Shown here piece after piece: positions 17,178-29,000 of a stretch of DNA of 64,000 nucleotides. Location of the stretch: NCBI RefSeq assembly GCF_000718095.1, contig NZ_JOEI01000001.1:62001-126000 (forward strand), in the 5' to 3' direction. A model generated the notes under the pieces. The model was not told the origin of the DNA, made no database searches, and saw only the letters and a program-made list of their open reading frames with translations. Origin of the DNA: Streptomyces scopuliridis RB72. Its GTDB lineage: Bacteria > Actinomycetota > Actinomycetes > Streptomycetales > Streptomycetaceae. The position numbers were made by a program, and so were the translations under genes. The first letter of the stretch is position 1; the number at the start of each line of letters is the position of its first letter.

Positions 17178-17203
17178 GTGTCCTGAGGGACTACATGGGG
17201 TAA
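17178..17203 (+). promoter_or_regulatory. SigB-type promoter candidate
   Basis: GTGT (17178-17181), 16 bp, GGGTAA (17198-17203) resembles the streptomycete SigB pattern GNNT-N14-16-GGGTAY. It lies 113 bp before the phosphatase start. Confidence 0.3.
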
Positions 17204-17315
17204 ATATCGATCAAAGGGGCCTATCTGCGTAAGGTCGTCATCTTGTTTCACGGTCTGCGGAGGGCTCCGGGCGTCCGAGCACCTGAAGGGCAGGGGCCCG
17301 GCAGGGAGAGATCAT

Positions 17316-19721
17316 ATGGATGACACGCGCGGCGTGGCCTCCGGGGAGATACGGGACATATCCCTGGGTGGCGAGAGGTGGGCCACGGCTGCGGTCGACG
17401 CGGAGGGCGTCATCGCGCGGTGGAGCGCCGGCGCCGAGGCGCTCCTCGGCTACCGGCCCGCCGAAGCCGTGGGACGTGCGGTCGGAGCGCTGCTCTCGGC
17501 CGATCCGCCCGACTCCGCGCGCCGGGCGCTGGCCGGCGGGGAGCCGTGGAGCGGCAGGATCGCGGCGCACCACCGGGACGGCGGCCGACGCGAGGTGGAA
17601 CTGCTCGCGTTCCCGCTGCGAACCGGCGAGGAGGGCACCCGCTGGCTGCTGGCCGCCGCGGCGTCACGGCGCCCCGGCCAGAACGAGGCCCTGATGCGGC
17701 GGGCGTTCACCGAGTCCGGGGTGCCGATCGCGATCTACGGCGCGGACCTGCGGCTGCTGCACGCCAACGAGGAACTGTGCCGTGTCATCGGCCGCACGGA
17801 AGACGACATGCGGGCCCTGGGGACCGGATTCCTGCCCGAGAGCCGCACCAACGCGGAGGTCCAGCGGGCGCTGCGGAAGGTGCTGAGCACGGGCGAGGCG
17901 GTGACCGCGCGGACGTTCCACCGGGCGTCGGCCGAGAAACGCGATCGCGCCTGGGCGCTCTCCCTCGCCCCGCTCAAGGACCCGGCCGGCCGGGTGACCG
18001 CCATCGTGCTCACCGGATTCGAGATCACCGAGGAGTACTGGGCCCGCGAGGGCCTCGCCCTGCTGAACGAGGCCGGCATGCGGATCGGCACCACGCTGGA
18101 CGTGACCCGGACCGCCCAGGAGCTGGCGAGTATGCCCGTGCCCCGGTTCGCCGACTTCATCAGCGTCGATCTGCTCGACTCGGTGCTGCGCGGGGACGAG
18201 CCCACCCCGGGCCCCGCCTCGGGCGAGGTCCTGATGCGCAGGGTCGCGCACTGCGCCCACGCGCGGGAGGCTCCGGAGGCAGCCACCCGTATCGGGGAGG
18301 TGGCGAGCTATCCGGAAGCCTCGCCGCCGGCCCGCTGCCTGGCCACCGGCCGGGCGGTGCTCACCGGGCCGTGGGACCCCGACTACCACGCCTGGATGGC
18401 GGATCGCGGGCGGCACGGCCCGCTGCCCGACCTCGGCGTCCACTCACTCGTCGCGGCGCCGCTGGTCGCCCGTGGGAACACCCTGGGCGTGGCCCTCTTC
18501 TCCCGCAGGACGCACACGACGACCTTCACCGAGGACGATCTGACCCTCGCCGAACAACTGGTGGGCCGCGCCGCCGTCTGCATCGACAACGCCCGTCGCT
18601 ACACCCGCGAACGCGGCACCGCCGAGACCCTTCAGCGCAGCCTGCTGCCGCGCGGACTCTCCCCGCAGTCGGCCGTCGAGGTCGCCACCCGCTATCTGCC
18701 CGCCGACTCCCAGTACGGCGTGGGCGGCGACTGGTTCGATGTCATCCCGCTCTCCGGCTCCCGGGTGGCGCTGGTCGTCGGCGATGTCGTCGGACACGGC
18801 ATCCACGCCTCCGCGACCATGGGACGGCTGCGCACGGCGGTCCGTACCCTCGCGGACATCGACCTGCCCCCGGACGAACTCCTCACCCATCTCGACGATG
18901 TGGTGGGCCGGCTCGCCTCGGAGAACACCGACCCGGTCAGCGACGAGGACATCGGCGCCAGCTGTCTGTACGCGGTGTACGACCCGGTGTCCCGCCGGTT
19001 CTGCGCGGCCCGCGCGGGCCATCCGCCGCCCGCCCTGGCCACCCCCGACGGCACGGTCAGCCTTCTCGAACTGCCCGGCGGCCCGCCCCTGGGCCTGGGC
19101 GATCTGCCCTTCGAATCGGCCGAGTTCGAGATCCCGGAGGGCAGCACGCTCGTCCTGTACACCGACGGTCTGATCGAGAACCGCACGCATGACATCACCT
19201 CCAGCATCGACGGGCTGTGCGAGATCCTGACCCATCCGTCGCCCTCGCTGGAGAGCACCTGCGACACCGTGCTCCGTACGCTGCTCTCGCCGCGTCCTGA
19301 GGACGATGTGGCCCTGCTCGTCGCCCGCACCCGCGCCCTCGACGCCAGCCAGGTCGTCACCTGGAACCTGCCCGCCGAGCCCGCGCTGGTCTCCGACGCC
19401 CGCGACCACGCGATCACCCAACTGGCCACCTGGGGACTGGAAGAGCTGACCTTCACCACCGAGCTGGTGATCAGCGAGCTGTTCACCAACGCCATCCTGC
19501 ACGCCGAAGGCCCGGTCCAGCTGCGGCTGATCCGTGACCGCGCGCTCACCTGCGAGGTCTCCGACACCAGCACCACGGCGCCGCATCTGCGCCGGGCCCG
19601 GGTCTATGACGAGGGCGGGCGAGGTCTGCTGCTGGTCGCCCAGCTCACCGATCGCTGGGGCACCCGCCAGATTCCGAGCGGCAAGGCCATCTGGGCGGAA
19701 CTGGCGCTCCCGACGGGGTGA
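17316..19721 (+). CDS. PAS-PAS-GAF-SpoIIE (PP2C) phosphatase with C-terminal HATPase domain
   Basis: Multi-domain signalling protein of 801 residues. PAS 1 (about 25-110), PAS 2 (about 125-245), GAF (about 255-430), a SpoIIE/PP2C phosphatase domain (about 440-665, with GGDWFDVIPL and VVGDVVGHGIHASATM for metal-binding Asp/Gly) and a RsbW-like histidine-kinase ATPase fold (about 680-800, ELFTNAILHA and EGGRGLLLV). It likely senses ligands through PAS/GAF and controls an anti-sigma/anti-anti-sigma switch. GGGAGAG precedes ATG 17316. Monocistronic, convergent with pgm. Confidence 0.92.
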   Translation: MDDTRGVASGEIRDISLGGERWATAAVDAEGVIARWSAGAEALLGYRPAEAVGRAVGALLSADPPDSARRALAGGEPWSGRIAAHHRDGGRREVELLAFPLRTGEEGTRWLLAAAASRRPGQNEALMRRAFTESGVPIAIYGADLRLLHANEELCRVIGRTEDDMRALGTGFLPESRTNAEVQRALRKVLSTGEAVTARTFHRASAEKRDRAWALSLAPLKDPAGRVTAIVLTGFEITEEYWAREGLALLNEAGMRIGTTLDVTRTAQELASMPVPRFADFISVDLLDSVLRGDEPTPGPASGEVLMRRVAHCAHAREAPEAATRIGEVASYPEASPPARCLATGRAVLTGPWDPDYHAWMADRGRHGPLPDLGVHSLVAAPLVARGNTLGVALFSRRTHTTTFTEDDLTLAEQLVGRAAVCIDNARRYTRERGTAETLQRSLLPRGLSPQSAVEVATRYLPADSQYGVGGDWFDVIPLSGSRVALVVGDVVGHGIHASATMGRLRTAVRTLADIDLPPDELLTHLDDVVGRLASENTDPVSDEDIGASCLYAVYDPVSRRFCAARAGHPPPALATPDGTVSLLELPGGPPLGLGDLPFESAEFEIPEGSTLVLYTDGLIENRTHDITSSIDGLCEILTHPSPSLESTCDTVLRTLLSPRPEDDVALLVARTRALDASQVVTWNLPAEPALVSDARDHAITQLATWGLEELTFTTELVISELFTNAILHAEGPVQLRLIRDRALTCEVSDTSTTAPHLRRARVYDEGGRGLLLVAQLTDRWGTRQIPSGKAIWAELALPTG

Positions 19722-19750
19722 CCGGGGCCGGGTCGGAACGCGCCCGACCG

Positions 19751-19822
19751 GGCCCCGGCACGTTCCGCCCGTACGGGACGCGTACGGCGCGTACCGGTGA
19801 CGTGCCGCCCGTACCGGGCCCC
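19751..19822. terminator. Imperfect hairpin region between convergent genes
   Basis: GGCCCCGGCACG near 19751 pairs imperfectly with CGTGCCG (19801) and CCGGGCC (19814), with repeated GTACGG between. Fits a factor-independent stop for the phosphatase gene and pgm. Confidence 0.4.
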
Positions 19823-19836
19823 GATCCGTCCTGCCG

Positions 19837-21480
<1,644 letters not shown>

Positions 21481-21795
21481 CTGACCACTCCTCCGCATCG
21501 GTGGTTGCGATCCGCTCGTCGGTTCATCTTCCCGGGTCCGCGTCGCGCCTCGGCGGATGCCCCGCCGATCCGCCCGACGCGGCATGGGAACCGGGCCGTC
21601 CGGGGAAACGGGAAGGCCGGGGCGGTCGACCTGGACTCCGGCGGCGCGACGGAGCTGAAGGGCCCCTGGAAGAAGGCCGTTTCGGCGGTGGCCTGGCGCG
21701 CTGGGTAACCGGCGCACAGCTGTTCGCTACGATGGCGGGCCCGCGGTTTCCGCACGTCCTCCGGCGTCGTACCCGCGTCATCGAAGGGGTCGAGG
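21481..21795. other. 315-bp intergenic region between divergent pgm and lacI
   Basis: No gene with support. It contains a -10-like TACGAT near 21728-21733 about 60 bp before lacI. No clear LacI-type palindrome was found. Confidence 0.5.
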
Positions 21796-22860
21796 ATGGC
21801 TACGATCAGGGATGTCGCCCGCCGGGCCGGGGTCGCGCCGAGCACGGTCTCGTATGTCTTCAACGGCTCCCGCAGCATCTCCGAGGAGACACGCCTGCGG
21901 GTACAGGAAGCCGTGGACGCCCTCGGCTACCACCCCCGGGCCAGCGCGCGCACGCTGCGCAGCAGCCGTACGCAGGTGCTGGCCCTGGCGCTGCCCCGCG
22001 CGGCCGGGCTCCAGGACTCCGTGGACGGCCGGTTCGCGATAGATGTCAGCGACGCCGCCAACGCACTCGGCTACGACCTCCTGTTGACCACGTCCCAGGA
22101 CAAGGCCGGCGGGCTGCGGCGCGTGGCGCTCAGCGGCCTCGCCGACGCGGCGGTGCTGATGGCCGTCGACATGGAGGACGCGCGGATCGATGTCGTACGG
22201 GAACTGGCCTTCCCCGCGGCGCTCATCGGCCGGCCCGCCGACGAGAACGCCCTCCCGTGGACCGATCTGGACTGGGAGGAGGCCGCGGCCCTCGCGGTGG
22301 GTGAGCTGGCCGCGGCGGGACACCGCGAGATGGTGTATCTGGCGCCGGGTGAATCGGAAGTCAGGGGCCGGCGCAGTTACGCGCTCCGCGGGATCGCGGG
22401 CGCCCACCGGGGCGCGCGGACCACCGGCGCCGCCGTCACGGTGGTCCACTCCGTCAACGACCCGGGCAGACTGGCCCATCGGCTCGGCGCGCTGCTCGGG
22501 GACCGTACGGACTTGGGCGCCGGAGGGCCGCCGACCGCCCTGATCGTGCAGCATCCCTCGGCGCACCATCACATCCTGACGTCCATGACCGCGGCCGGTC
22601 TGCGGGTGCCCGAGGACCTCACCGTCGTGCTGATCGGCACCCTGCCCGGCGATCCGTCGAGCCGCCGGCTGCCCCGGATCGAGCTGCCCGTCGAGACGCT
22701 CGCTACCGAGGTCACCCGGCTCGCCGTGGCCGCCGCCGAGGCGCTGCGCGAGGCCGGCGGGCGGAGCGCGGAGGCCAGTACCCGGCTGCTCGCCGCGTCC
22801 GTGGGCCATCTGTTGATACGTCCGGTCCTGCTGCCCGGCACGGACCCCCTCGGCCGCTGA
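21796..22860 (+). CDS. LacI family transcriptional regulator
   Basis: 354 residues: helix-turn-helix at 2-47 (TIRDVARRAGVAPSTVSYVFNG), hinge helix with RTLRSSRT, then the periplasmic-binding-type effector domain. Normal length. Effector and targets are unknown; the neighbours are pgm and the chitin-degradation pair. Convergent with the chitinase gene. Confidence 0.9.
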   Translation: MATIRDVARRAGVAPSTVSYVFNGSRSISEETRLRVQEAVDALGYHPRASARTLRSSRTQVLALALPRAAGLQDSVDGRFAIDVSDAANALGYDLLLTTSQDKAGGLRRVALSGLADAAVLMAVDMEDARIDVVRELAFPAALIGRPADENALPWTDLDWEEAAALAVGELAAAGHREMVYLAPGESEVRGRRSYALRGIAGAHRGARTTGAAVTVVHSVNDPGRLAHRLGALLGDRTDLGAGGPPTALIVQHPSAHHHILTSMTAAGLRVPEDLTVVLIGTLPGDPSSRRLPRIELPVETLATEVTRLAVAAAEALREAGGRSAEASTRLLAASVGHLLIRPVLLPGTDPLGR

Positions 22861-22871
22861 CACAGCCGCGA

Positions 22872-22906
22872 GGCGGTGCCACCGGCCATGAGCCGGCGAC
22901 ACCGCC
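22872..22906. terminator. Hairpin between convergent lacI and chitinase genes
   Basis: Outer stem GGCGGTG/CACCGCC and inner stem CCGGC/GCCGG with a CATGA loop, placed just after the lacI stop. Confidence 0.55.
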
Positions 22907-22955
22907 CCCGACACGTCCCGCGCGGTACGTTCAGCGGTACGTTTCGGTGTCTGCG

Positions 22956-23690
22956 TCAGCAACTGAGATTGGCGCCCGTCTCCACTCCGAGGATCTGGGT
23001 GAAGCTCGTGTAATTGTTGATCCGGCTCTGCACCTGGCCGGGGTTTCCGCCATTGCATTCGATGCTGCCGTTGATGCTGCGGATGGTCTCGCCGAATCCG
23101 GCGCCATTCACCATCGCGTTGTGCGGCGTCATGGTTCCGGGACCGCTCTGGGTGTTCCAGTACCAGAGACCGGTCTTCCACGCCACGGCCGAGTCGTTCT
23201 GCACGAGATCCGGGTTGTTCAGCAGATCGATACCGAGCGCGTCACCCGCGCTCTTGTAGTTGAAGTTCCAGCTGAGCTGAATCGGTCCGCGCCCGTAGTA
23301 CTTGTCGTTTCCGGCCGGACAGCCATAGGGCTGCGTCGCGTCACAATAGTGCGGATAATTCGCGGTGTTCTGCTCCACGATATGGACCAGACCGCCGGTC
23401 TCGTGGCTGACGTTGGCCAGGAACGCCGCGGCTTCCTGCTTCCGTACGGTGTCGCTTCCCGTACCGGCGAAGCCCGGATACGCGCTCAGCGCGGCGGTCA
23501 GACCGCTGTACGTGTAGAACGGATTCCGGTTCGGGAACATCTGGTTGAACTGGCCCTCGCTGACGACGAAATCGGCCGCCGCCCGCGGTGACTGGGCCGG
23601 CTGCGCCACGGAGGAGGGCGCGAGGGAGAGCAGGGAGACCGCGGCGGCGGCGGCCGTCGCGGTGAGCAGCCCGATGAGGCGCTGACGCAT
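22956..23690 (-). CDS. Secreted chitinase, glycoside hydrolase family 19
   Basis: Inverting endochitinase, 244 residues: signal peptide (cleavage near 29-30) then a GH19 catalytic domain without a chitin-binding module, like the short streptomycete ChiG type. Catalytic acid Glu97 (ANVSHETGG) and base Glu106 (HIVEQN) are nine residues apart as in the family; the KYYGRGPIQLSWNFNY segment forms the substrate cleft. It lies 156 bp downstream of the LPMO gene on the same strand and has no DasR box of its own, so it may be transcribed with it. Confidence 0.93.
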   Translation of the reverse strand: MRQRLIGLLTATAAAAAVSLLSLAPSSVAQPAQSPRAAADFVVSEGQFNQMFPNRNPFYTYSGLTAALSAYPGFAGTGSDTVRKQEAAAFLANVSHETGGLVHIVEQNTANYPHYCDATQPYGCPAGNDKYYGRGPIQLSWNFNYKSAGDALGIDLLNNPDLVQNDSAVAWKTGLWYWNTQSGPGTMTPHNAMVNGAGFGETIRSINGSIECNGGNPGQVQSRINNYTSFTQILGVETGANLSC

Positions 23691-23793
23691 GAGTGACTCA
23701 CTCTCTGGCTCAGGCCGCCGAACGCGGGGCGGCCCATGCGTATGTGGTGGGGGGTGGTGTGGTGGGGGGATAGAGGGCGGCGTCGGGCACGGG

Positions 23794-23820
23794 CGAGCCC
23801 CGAGTGGGGTGTCAGGGGCT
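23794..23820 (-). other. Weak hairpin between LPMO and chitinase genes
   Basis: GAGCCCC (23794-23800) and GGGGCTC (23814-23820) form a 7-bp stem with a 13-nt loop. Could attenuate read-through from the LPMO gene. Confidence 0.3.
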
Positions 23821-23846
23821 CACCCGGCGTGTGGGGGAGCTGTCGC

Positions 23847-24365
23847 TCAGCCGCCGACGTTCACATCGATGCAGGCGTAGAACGCGTTCGTGGTGTCGGC
23901 GACATTCCAGACCGCCAGTACCTTCTGCTGCCCCGACAGACCGCCGAAGTTCACCTGATGGGTCACGGTCGCGCCCGGCTGCGCGCCATTGTCGTTGAAT
24001 TCGGCTATCTTCTGCCCGCCCGCGAAGTACTGCCAGGTGCTGGTGGCATGACGCGCGGTCAGCTTCCACTGGAATGACGTGGTGCTGCCGACGGGAGTGA
24101 CGGCCCAGCCCTTGGAGTTGTCGTCGAGGTCGGAGAACCGGGAGTTTCCGCCGCTGCAACTGGTGAGCCCCTTGGGCCCTTCCACGCTCTGCGGCTCATA
24201 GGTGATGTCACCGCAACTGACGGTTCCCGCGGCGCACTGCGCCTGCCGGCTCGGCGGAGTGGAGATATATCCGTGGGCGCTCGCGGAACTCGCGGGAAGG
24301 CTCACGGCGAGAACGGGAGCGACGACGGCGCCGAGTACGGCGGCCAGCTTCCTTTTCGTGTGCAT
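23847..24365 (-). CDS. Chitin-active lytic polysaccharide monooxygenase, AA10
   Basis: Secreted copper enzyme that oxidatively cleaves crystalline chitin and assists chitinases; 172 residues. The signal peptide ends SASA and the mature protein starts at His31 (HGYISTPPSR), the obligatory N-terminal copper ligand; His106 (ARHATSTW) completes the histidine brace and Phe162 (AFYACIDV) fits the axial position. Single-domain CHB-type protein. Two DasR-like boxes lie about 155-185 bp upstream. Confidence 0.94.
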   Translation of the reverse strand: MHTKRKLAAVLGAVVAPVLAVSLPASSASAHGYISTPPSRQAQCAAGTVSCGDITYEPQSVEGPKGLTSCSGGNSRFSDLDDNSKGWAVTPVGSTTSFQWKLTARHATSTWQYFAGGQKIAEFNDNGAQPGATVTHQVNFGGLSGQQKVLAVWNVADTTNAFYACIDVNVGG

Positions 24366-24715
24366 GGGTACTCCTTCACATCAGGTCTTCCCGCGCGCTC
24401 GCGGATCCGTGGGGGAATCCGGAAACAGCGGGCCGGCCTCTCGAGTGTGGGGGCCAAGAGGCGCGAAGGTCGGCGGTGGATTCCGTCCGCGGACACGGTG
24501 GAAATGACGTTGCATCCGGAAAGGTCTCGACCACTTGGACTAGACCATACAGGTCGACGTGCCCCCGTCAAGGGGGTTGCGAGAAAGGCCAGTTGGGGCG
24601 ACCTGAGGGCAGGGCACGCCGGGCAAAAGCTATGAGCGGCGATATTTCTGACGACACGTATAAAATGCCCGCATTTGCCAAGTTTCACTGATGTTCACGC
24701 CCTCTGGGGGGACGC
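24366..24715. other. 350-bp divergent promoter region, LPMO/MMPL
   Basis: No gene. Contains the DasR-like boxes (24520-24549) and an AT-rich stretch with TATAAA (24659-24664) that could serve the MMPL gene. Confidence 0.5.
24520..24549. promoter_or_regulatory. Two overlapping DasR-responsive-element-like boxes
   Basis: Box 1 is AAAGGTCTCGACCACT (24520-24535), 13 of 16 matches to ACTGGTCTAGACCACT. Box 2 (24534-24549) contains TGGACTAGACCA, 11 of 12 to TGGTCTAGACCA. Centres are 14 bp apart. DasR is the GlcNAc-phosphate-responsive repressor of chitin genes in Streptomyces. Confidence 0.7.
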
Positions 24716-27073
24716 ATGACTTCGCAGAGCGGTGCGGAAGTGAAAGACCCTGGAAGCCAGGTCAGGGCCGGTCGGCTGCGGCTGCTGGGGGAGTGGTGCG
24801 CCCGGCACTTCATCACCGTCATCGTGCTCTGGCTCCTCGCACTCGGCGGGCTGTACGGACTCAATACCGCCTTCGGCGGCACCTACTCCGACAACTTCTC
24901 GCTCCCCGGTACGCAGTCGGACGACGGGGCGCGGGTCCTCGGCCGGCATGTTCCGGGGGCGGGCGGCATCGGCGCGCAGGTGGTGCTGTACGACGCGCGG
25001 CGGCCGCTGACCGGCGTACAGAGCCAGGTCGACCGGGCGGTCGGCTCGCTCAGGACGCTCCCGCACGTACTGTCGGTCACGAGCCCCCTGCCCTCGACGC
25101 CCGCCGCGCCGCCCACCGGCGCGCTCTCCCCCGACGGCAGGACCGGCTATATCGGCATCCAGTTCAACGCCAACCCCACCTCGTTCGGCGGCTCCTACCT
25201 CCATGGGGTCGACGCGGCGGTCCAGCCGCTCCGTGCCGCCGGTGTGCAGGTCGAGTACGGAGGTCTGCTCGGCGAACTGGCCCGGCCCAGGCCCACTGAT
25301 CTGACCAGCGAGATCATCGGATTCGGCGTGGCGGTGATCGTCCTGCTGGCCGGCTTCGGCAGTATCATCGCCGCCGCGATCCCGCTGGTCACCGCCCTGA
25401 TCGGGGTCATCGTCGGGGTGAGCTGTCTGGGCCTGATCGCGGCGGCCACCACCTTCGCCAGCGTCTCGCCGACCCTGGCGACCATGATCGGTCTGGGCGT
25501 CGGGATCGACTACGCGCTGTTTCTGATCACCCGTCACCGGCAGCGGCTCATGGACGGGGCCGACCCGGTGGCGGCGGCCGGCCGGGCGGTCGCCACCAGT
25601 GGCCGTGCCGTCATCGTCTCGGGCTGCACCGTCATCGTCGCCCTCGCCGGGCTGTATGTGTCGCAGGTCAGCTTCATCGGAAAGCTGGGCGTCGCCGCCG
25701 CCGTTACGGTCGTCACCGCCGTTGCCGGCGCCATCACACTGGTGCCCGCGCTCCTCGGGCTCGCCGGGCGCCGTATCGACCGCTACTGGGTCCGCCGCCC
25801 GGTCGCGGAAGGCGACCCGGCTCCGGCCCCGGCGCCGAAAGGTGTGGAGCGCGGGGAGCGTAAGAAACGTACGGGACGCACGGAGCCGGCCGACGGGGCG
25901 GTGCACGACGGCTGGCACCGGTACGCGCAGCGGGTGGAGCGCCGCCCCTGGTGGTTCCTGCTCGCCGGACTCGTGGCGGTGGGCGTGCTCGCGATCCCGC
26001 TGTTCTCCATCCGCCTCGGGCATATCGACGACGGCGCCGACCCCACCAGCTTCACCGACCGGCGCGCCTACGACCTGATCTCGGCCGGCTTCGGACCGGG
26101 CGCCAACGGGCCGTTCATCCTCGTCGTCGACCAGAGCGCGGTGCCGGCGGCCGACCGCCCTGCGCTGGCCTCCCGGATCGAGCGGGCACTCACCGACGTC
26201 CCGGGGGCGGCCAGTATCACTCCTCTCCAGCCCACCGCCGACGGCCAGTTGCTGACCGGTACGGCGATCCCCAGCGGCGCGCCGCAGTCGGCCGGGACCA
26301 CCACGCTCTTCCATCACCTCAAGGACGACGCCCTGCCGGGTGCCGTGTCGGGCACCGGCGCGAAAACGTATGTGACGGGCACGACCGCCGCCATGGAGGA
26401 CTTCCTCGATCTCATCACCGCCCGGCTGCCGCTCATCATCGGTGTCGTCGTGGCCCTGGCGTTCGTCATCATCCTGATCGTGTTCCGCGGCCTGCTGGTG
26501 GCTCTCAAGGCCGCCGTGCTCAATCTGCTGTCGATCGCCGCGTCGTACGGAGTGGTGGTCGCCGTCTTCCAATGGGGCTGGGGCGGGCCCTCGTTGGGCA
26601 TCTCGGGGACGGTGCCGATCGAGAGTTACGTGCCGATGATGATGTTCGCCATCGTGTTCGGGCTGAGCATGGACTACGAGGTGTTCCTGCTCGCGCGGGT
26701 CCAGGAGTCATGGCTGCGCACCCACGAGAGCAAGGGAAGTGTGGCGCTCGGTCTGGAGATCACGGCGCGAGTGATCAGCTGCGCCGCACTCATCATGGTC
26801 AGCGTCTTCGCCGCGTTCATCCTGAGCGACAACATCGTGGTCAAGATGCTGGGCCTCGGGCTGGCGGTCAGCGTCCTCATCGACGCCACGATCGTCCGCC
26901 TGCTGCTCGTGCCCGCGGTGATGACACTGCTCGGCGGAAGCGCCTGGTGGCTGCCCGGGTGGCTGGACCGGATCCTGCCGCAGGTGAACAGGGAGGGCGA
27001 GGAGGCGACACCGTGCCGCCGGAGCGCGTCCGACGGGCGTCCGGGGGCCGGGGTCCAGGGCCCGCCTCATTGA
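24716..27073 (+). CDS. MMPL family RND transporter
   Basis: Large membrane exporter of 785 residues, MmpL-like. TM1 near 27-47, an extracytoplasmic domain, a block of TM helices (about 200-350) with the signature [17 protein letters not shown], a charged cytoplasmic linker (about 365-405), then a second half with the same plan and [18 protein letters not shown] proteins move lipids, glycolipids or hydrophobic metabolites using proton flow. The substrate cannot be read from context. A G-rich ribosome site precedes ATG 24716. Confidence 0.92.
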   Translation: MTSQSGAEVKDPGSQVRAGRLRLLGEWCARHFITVIVLWLLALGGLYGLNTAFGGTYSDNFSLPGTQSDDGARVLGRHVPGAGGIGAQVVLYDARRPLTGVQSQVDRAVGSLRTLPHVLSVTSPLPSTPAAPPTGALSPDGRTGYIGIQFNANPTSFGGSYLHGVDAAVQPLRAAGVQVEYGGLLGELARPRPTDLTSEIIGFGVAVIVLLAGFGSIIAAAIPLVTALIGVIVGVSCLGLIAAATTFASVSPTLATMIGLGVGIDYALFLITRHRQRLMDGADPVAAAGRAVATSGRAVIVSGCTVIVALAGLYVSQVSFIGKLGVAAAVTVVTAVAGAITLVPALLGLAGRRIDRYWVRRPVAEGDPAPAPAPKGVERGERKKRTGRTEPADGAVHDGWHRYAQRVERRPWWFLLAGLVAVGVLAIPLFSIRLGHIDDGADPTSFTDRRAYDLISAGFGPGANGPFILVVDQSAVPAADRPALASRIERALTDVPGAASITPLQPTADGQLLTGTAIPSGAPQSAGTTTLFHHLKDDALPGAVSGTGAKTYVTGTTAAMEDFLDLITARLPLIIGVVVALAFVIILIVFRGLLVALKAAVLNLLSIAASYGVVVAVFQWGWGGPSLGISGTVPIESYVPMMMFAIVFGLSMDYEVFLLARVQESWLRTHESKGSVALGLEITARVISCAALIMVSVFAAFILSDNIVVKMLGLGLAVSVLIDATIVRLLLVPAVMTLLGGSAWWLPGWLDRILPQVNREGEEATPCRRSASDGRPGAGVQGPPH

Positions 27074-27100
27074 CGTGGGCGCGTCATGGTCGTACCTTCC

Positions 27101-27112
27101 GGGAGCGCTCTT
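27101..27112. promoter_or_regulatory. Weak LacI-type operator before the GH76 gene
   Basis: GGGAGCGCTCTT has 10 of 12 positions of GAGAGCGCTCTC, the palindrome found four times elsewhere in the window. It also contains a possible GGGAG ribosome site for the earlier ATG at 27115. Confidence 0.35.
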
Positions 27113-27162
27113 TCATGCACTCGTCCGCCCCTCACCCGCGTCGCCCGATCACGGAGTGGCCC

Positions 27163-28656
27163 ATGTGGACAACGTTGTCAGCCCGGATGCGCCAGCTGTT
27201 GGCACCGACCGTCACCGCACTCGTGGTGAGCACACTCGCGGCGGTGACACCCCAAGCCGCCGCGGCCGGGACCACCGCCCCCGCGGCCGCTCCCGCCGCC
27301 ACCATCTGCAACGCGTACTGCGACGCCCGCGACCCCGCGCTCGCGCCGGAGGACCGCACCCCCGTCACCACCACGCTCTTCTCGCGGGCCATCACCCTGC
27401 ACTTCAACGACCATGACGCGATGGGCTGGGGCTCGATCGACAACGGCAGTCCGGGCGACGAGGTCTGGCTCGACCGGTCCTTCGACGGCGGACGCACCTG
27501 GAGTTCCGGCAGCCGCCTCGGTGCCACCATCGTGCCCGGCGGACAGCGCGGCTGGCGCACCCTGATGTACAACGTGGACGACTGGAACAACCGAGGCGTC
27601 GGCGCCCTGCGTGCCTGCGGCAAGGCCGGCGACCGTACGGAGATCGCGTGCACGCCATGGGCGCGGACGACCTGGAACGCGTACGACCGGCGTACGGCCG
27701 CGGCCACGGCGCAGATGCAGTTCTACAACAACGCCACCGGTCTCTTCGACACCAGCGGCTGGTGGAATTCCGCCAACGCCCTCACCGCGGTCATCGACAA
27801 CATCCGGGTCACCGGCATGCCCAGCTACCGGTACGCCATCGCCAACACCTACGACCGTCAGCTGGGCGCGGCGGGCGGTCAGTTCCGCAACGACTACATC
27901 GACGACACCGGATGGTGGGGGCTGGCCTGGGTCGCCGCGTACGACGCGACCGGCGACAGCCGCTATCTGAACACCGCACGCGCGGACGCCGACCACATGG
28001 CCGCGTACTGGGACGGCACGTGCGGCGGCGGTGTGTGGTGGAGCACCGCCAGGACCTACAAGAACGCCATCGCCAACTCCCTCTACATCCAGCTCAACGC
28101 GGCGCTCCACAACCGGATCCCGGGCGACACGGCGTATCTGGGCCGGGCCCGCGCGGGCTGGTCCTGGTTCCAGGGCACCGGCATGGTCAACGGCTCGCGG
28201 CTGGTGAACGACGGCATCGATCTGGGCACGTGCCGCAACAACAACGGCACCGTCTGGTCGTACAACCAGGGCGTGCTGCTGGGCGCGCTCACCGAGCTGC
28301 ACCGCGCCACCCAGGACGGCCAACTCCTCACCACTGCACGACAGCTGGCCGACGCGGCGACCACCGCCCCGTCCCTGCACACCGCGGACGGCATCCTGCG
28401 CGACCCCTGTGAGGGCGGGGACTGCGGGGCCGACGGACCGTCGTTCAAGGGCGCGCATGTACGCGGGCTCGGCAAGCTCAACGCCGCGCTCGCCGACCAC
28501 CCCTACACGGCGTATCTGAGGAAGCAGGCCGACACCGCGTACGCCCGGGACCGCAATCCGCTCGACCAGTACGGGCTGCGCTGGAGCGGACCGCTCGACA
28601 CGGCCGACGCCGCGCGCCAGCACAGCGCGCTCGACCTGCTCAACGCCGCTCCGTGA
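27163..28656 (+). CDS. Secreted GH76 family protein (alpha-1,6-mannanase-like)
   Basis: 497 residues from ATG 27163 (GGAG upstream), with signal peptide [20 protein letters not shown]... ending QAAAAG. An in-frame ATG at 27115 would add 16 residues and overlap the putative operator. GH76 enzymes cleave alpha-1,6-mannan in fungal or mycobacterial-type walls. The catalytic Asp pair is seen in [12 protein letters not shown] (Asp247-Asp248). An extra N-terminal segment (about 40-180, [13 protein letters not shown]... [16 protein letters not shown]) precedes the (alpha/alpha)6 domain and is typical of the longer streptomycete forms. Confidence 0.86.
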   Translation: MWTTLSARMRQLLAPTVTALVVSTLAAVTPQAAAAGTTAPAAAPAATICNAYCDARDPALAPEDRTPVTTTLFSRAITLHFNDHDAMGWGSIDNGSPGDEVWLDRSFDGGRTWSSGSRLGATIVPGGQRGWRTLMYNVDDWNNRGVGALRACGKAGDRTEIACTPWARTTWNAYDRRTAAATAQMQFYNNATGLFDTSGWWNSANALTAVIDNIRVTGMPSYRYAIANTYDRQLGAAGGQFRNDYIDDTGWWGLAWVAAYDATGDSRYLNTARADADHMAAYWDGTCGGGVWWSTARTYKNAIANSLYIQLNAALHNRIPGDTAYLGRARAGWSWFQGTGMVNGSRLVNDGIDLGTCRNNNGTVWSYNQGVLLGALTELHRATQDGQLLTTARQLADAATTAPSLHTADGILRDPCEGGDCGADGPSFKGAHVRGLGKLNAALADHPYTAYLRKQADTAYARDRNPLDQYGLRWSGPLDTADAARQHSALDLLNAAP

Positions 28657-28729
28657 AGCACTGCGGATGCGGGATCGCCCGGCAGCGGTGATGGTGGACG
28701 TGACCACCGTTCCGAGCGAGGAGCAGAAC

Positions 28730-28927
28730 ATGTCGATGCTCGACAAACTGAAGGGCCTCTTGAAGGGCCATGAGGACCAGGCGCGCCAAGGGGTGGAGAA
28801 GGCGGGCGACGCGTTCGACCGGAAGACGGGCGACAAGTACAAAGACCAGGTCGACATGGCTCAGAAGAAGATCGAGGAGCAGCTCGGCGCGGAGCCTCCC
28901 AAGGACGACAGGCCGCCGCACGGGTGA
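28730..28927 (+). CDS. Small antitoxin-like protein (Rv0909/MT0933 type)
   Basis: 65 residues, highly charged, predicted helical: MSMLDKLKGLLKGHEDQ then KTGDKYKDQVDMAQKKIEEQLG. Matches the short proteins annotated as Rv0909-family antitoxins, but no toxin gene is adjacent, so the role is uncertain. ATG 28730 follows GAGGAG; upstream in-frame codons lack a site. A strong hairpin follows. Confidence 0.75.
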   Translation: MSMLDKLKGLLKGHEDQARQGVEKAGDAFDRKTGDKYKDQVDMAQKKIEEQLGAEPPKDDRPPHG

Positions 28928-28947
28928 CGGGCAAGGATCACAACCAC

Positions 28948-28976
28948 TGACCGACGGTTCTGAGCGCCGTCGGTCA
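28948..28976. terminator. Bidirectional terminator hairpin
   Basis: TGACCGACGG and CCGTCGGTCA form a perfect 10-bp stem with a 9-nt loop between convergent genes. Confidence 0.75.
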
Positions 28977-29000
28977 TGTCGGTCACTGGAATTCCTCGGC

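Noticed and set aside
14069..17251. 1060-residue minus-strand frame
   Set aside because: Antisense to the metalloprotease and gntR; no domain recognisable.
22921..22946. Direct repeat GCGGTACGTT after the chitinase gene
   Set aside because: Too short and too close to common GTAC-rich composition to interpret.
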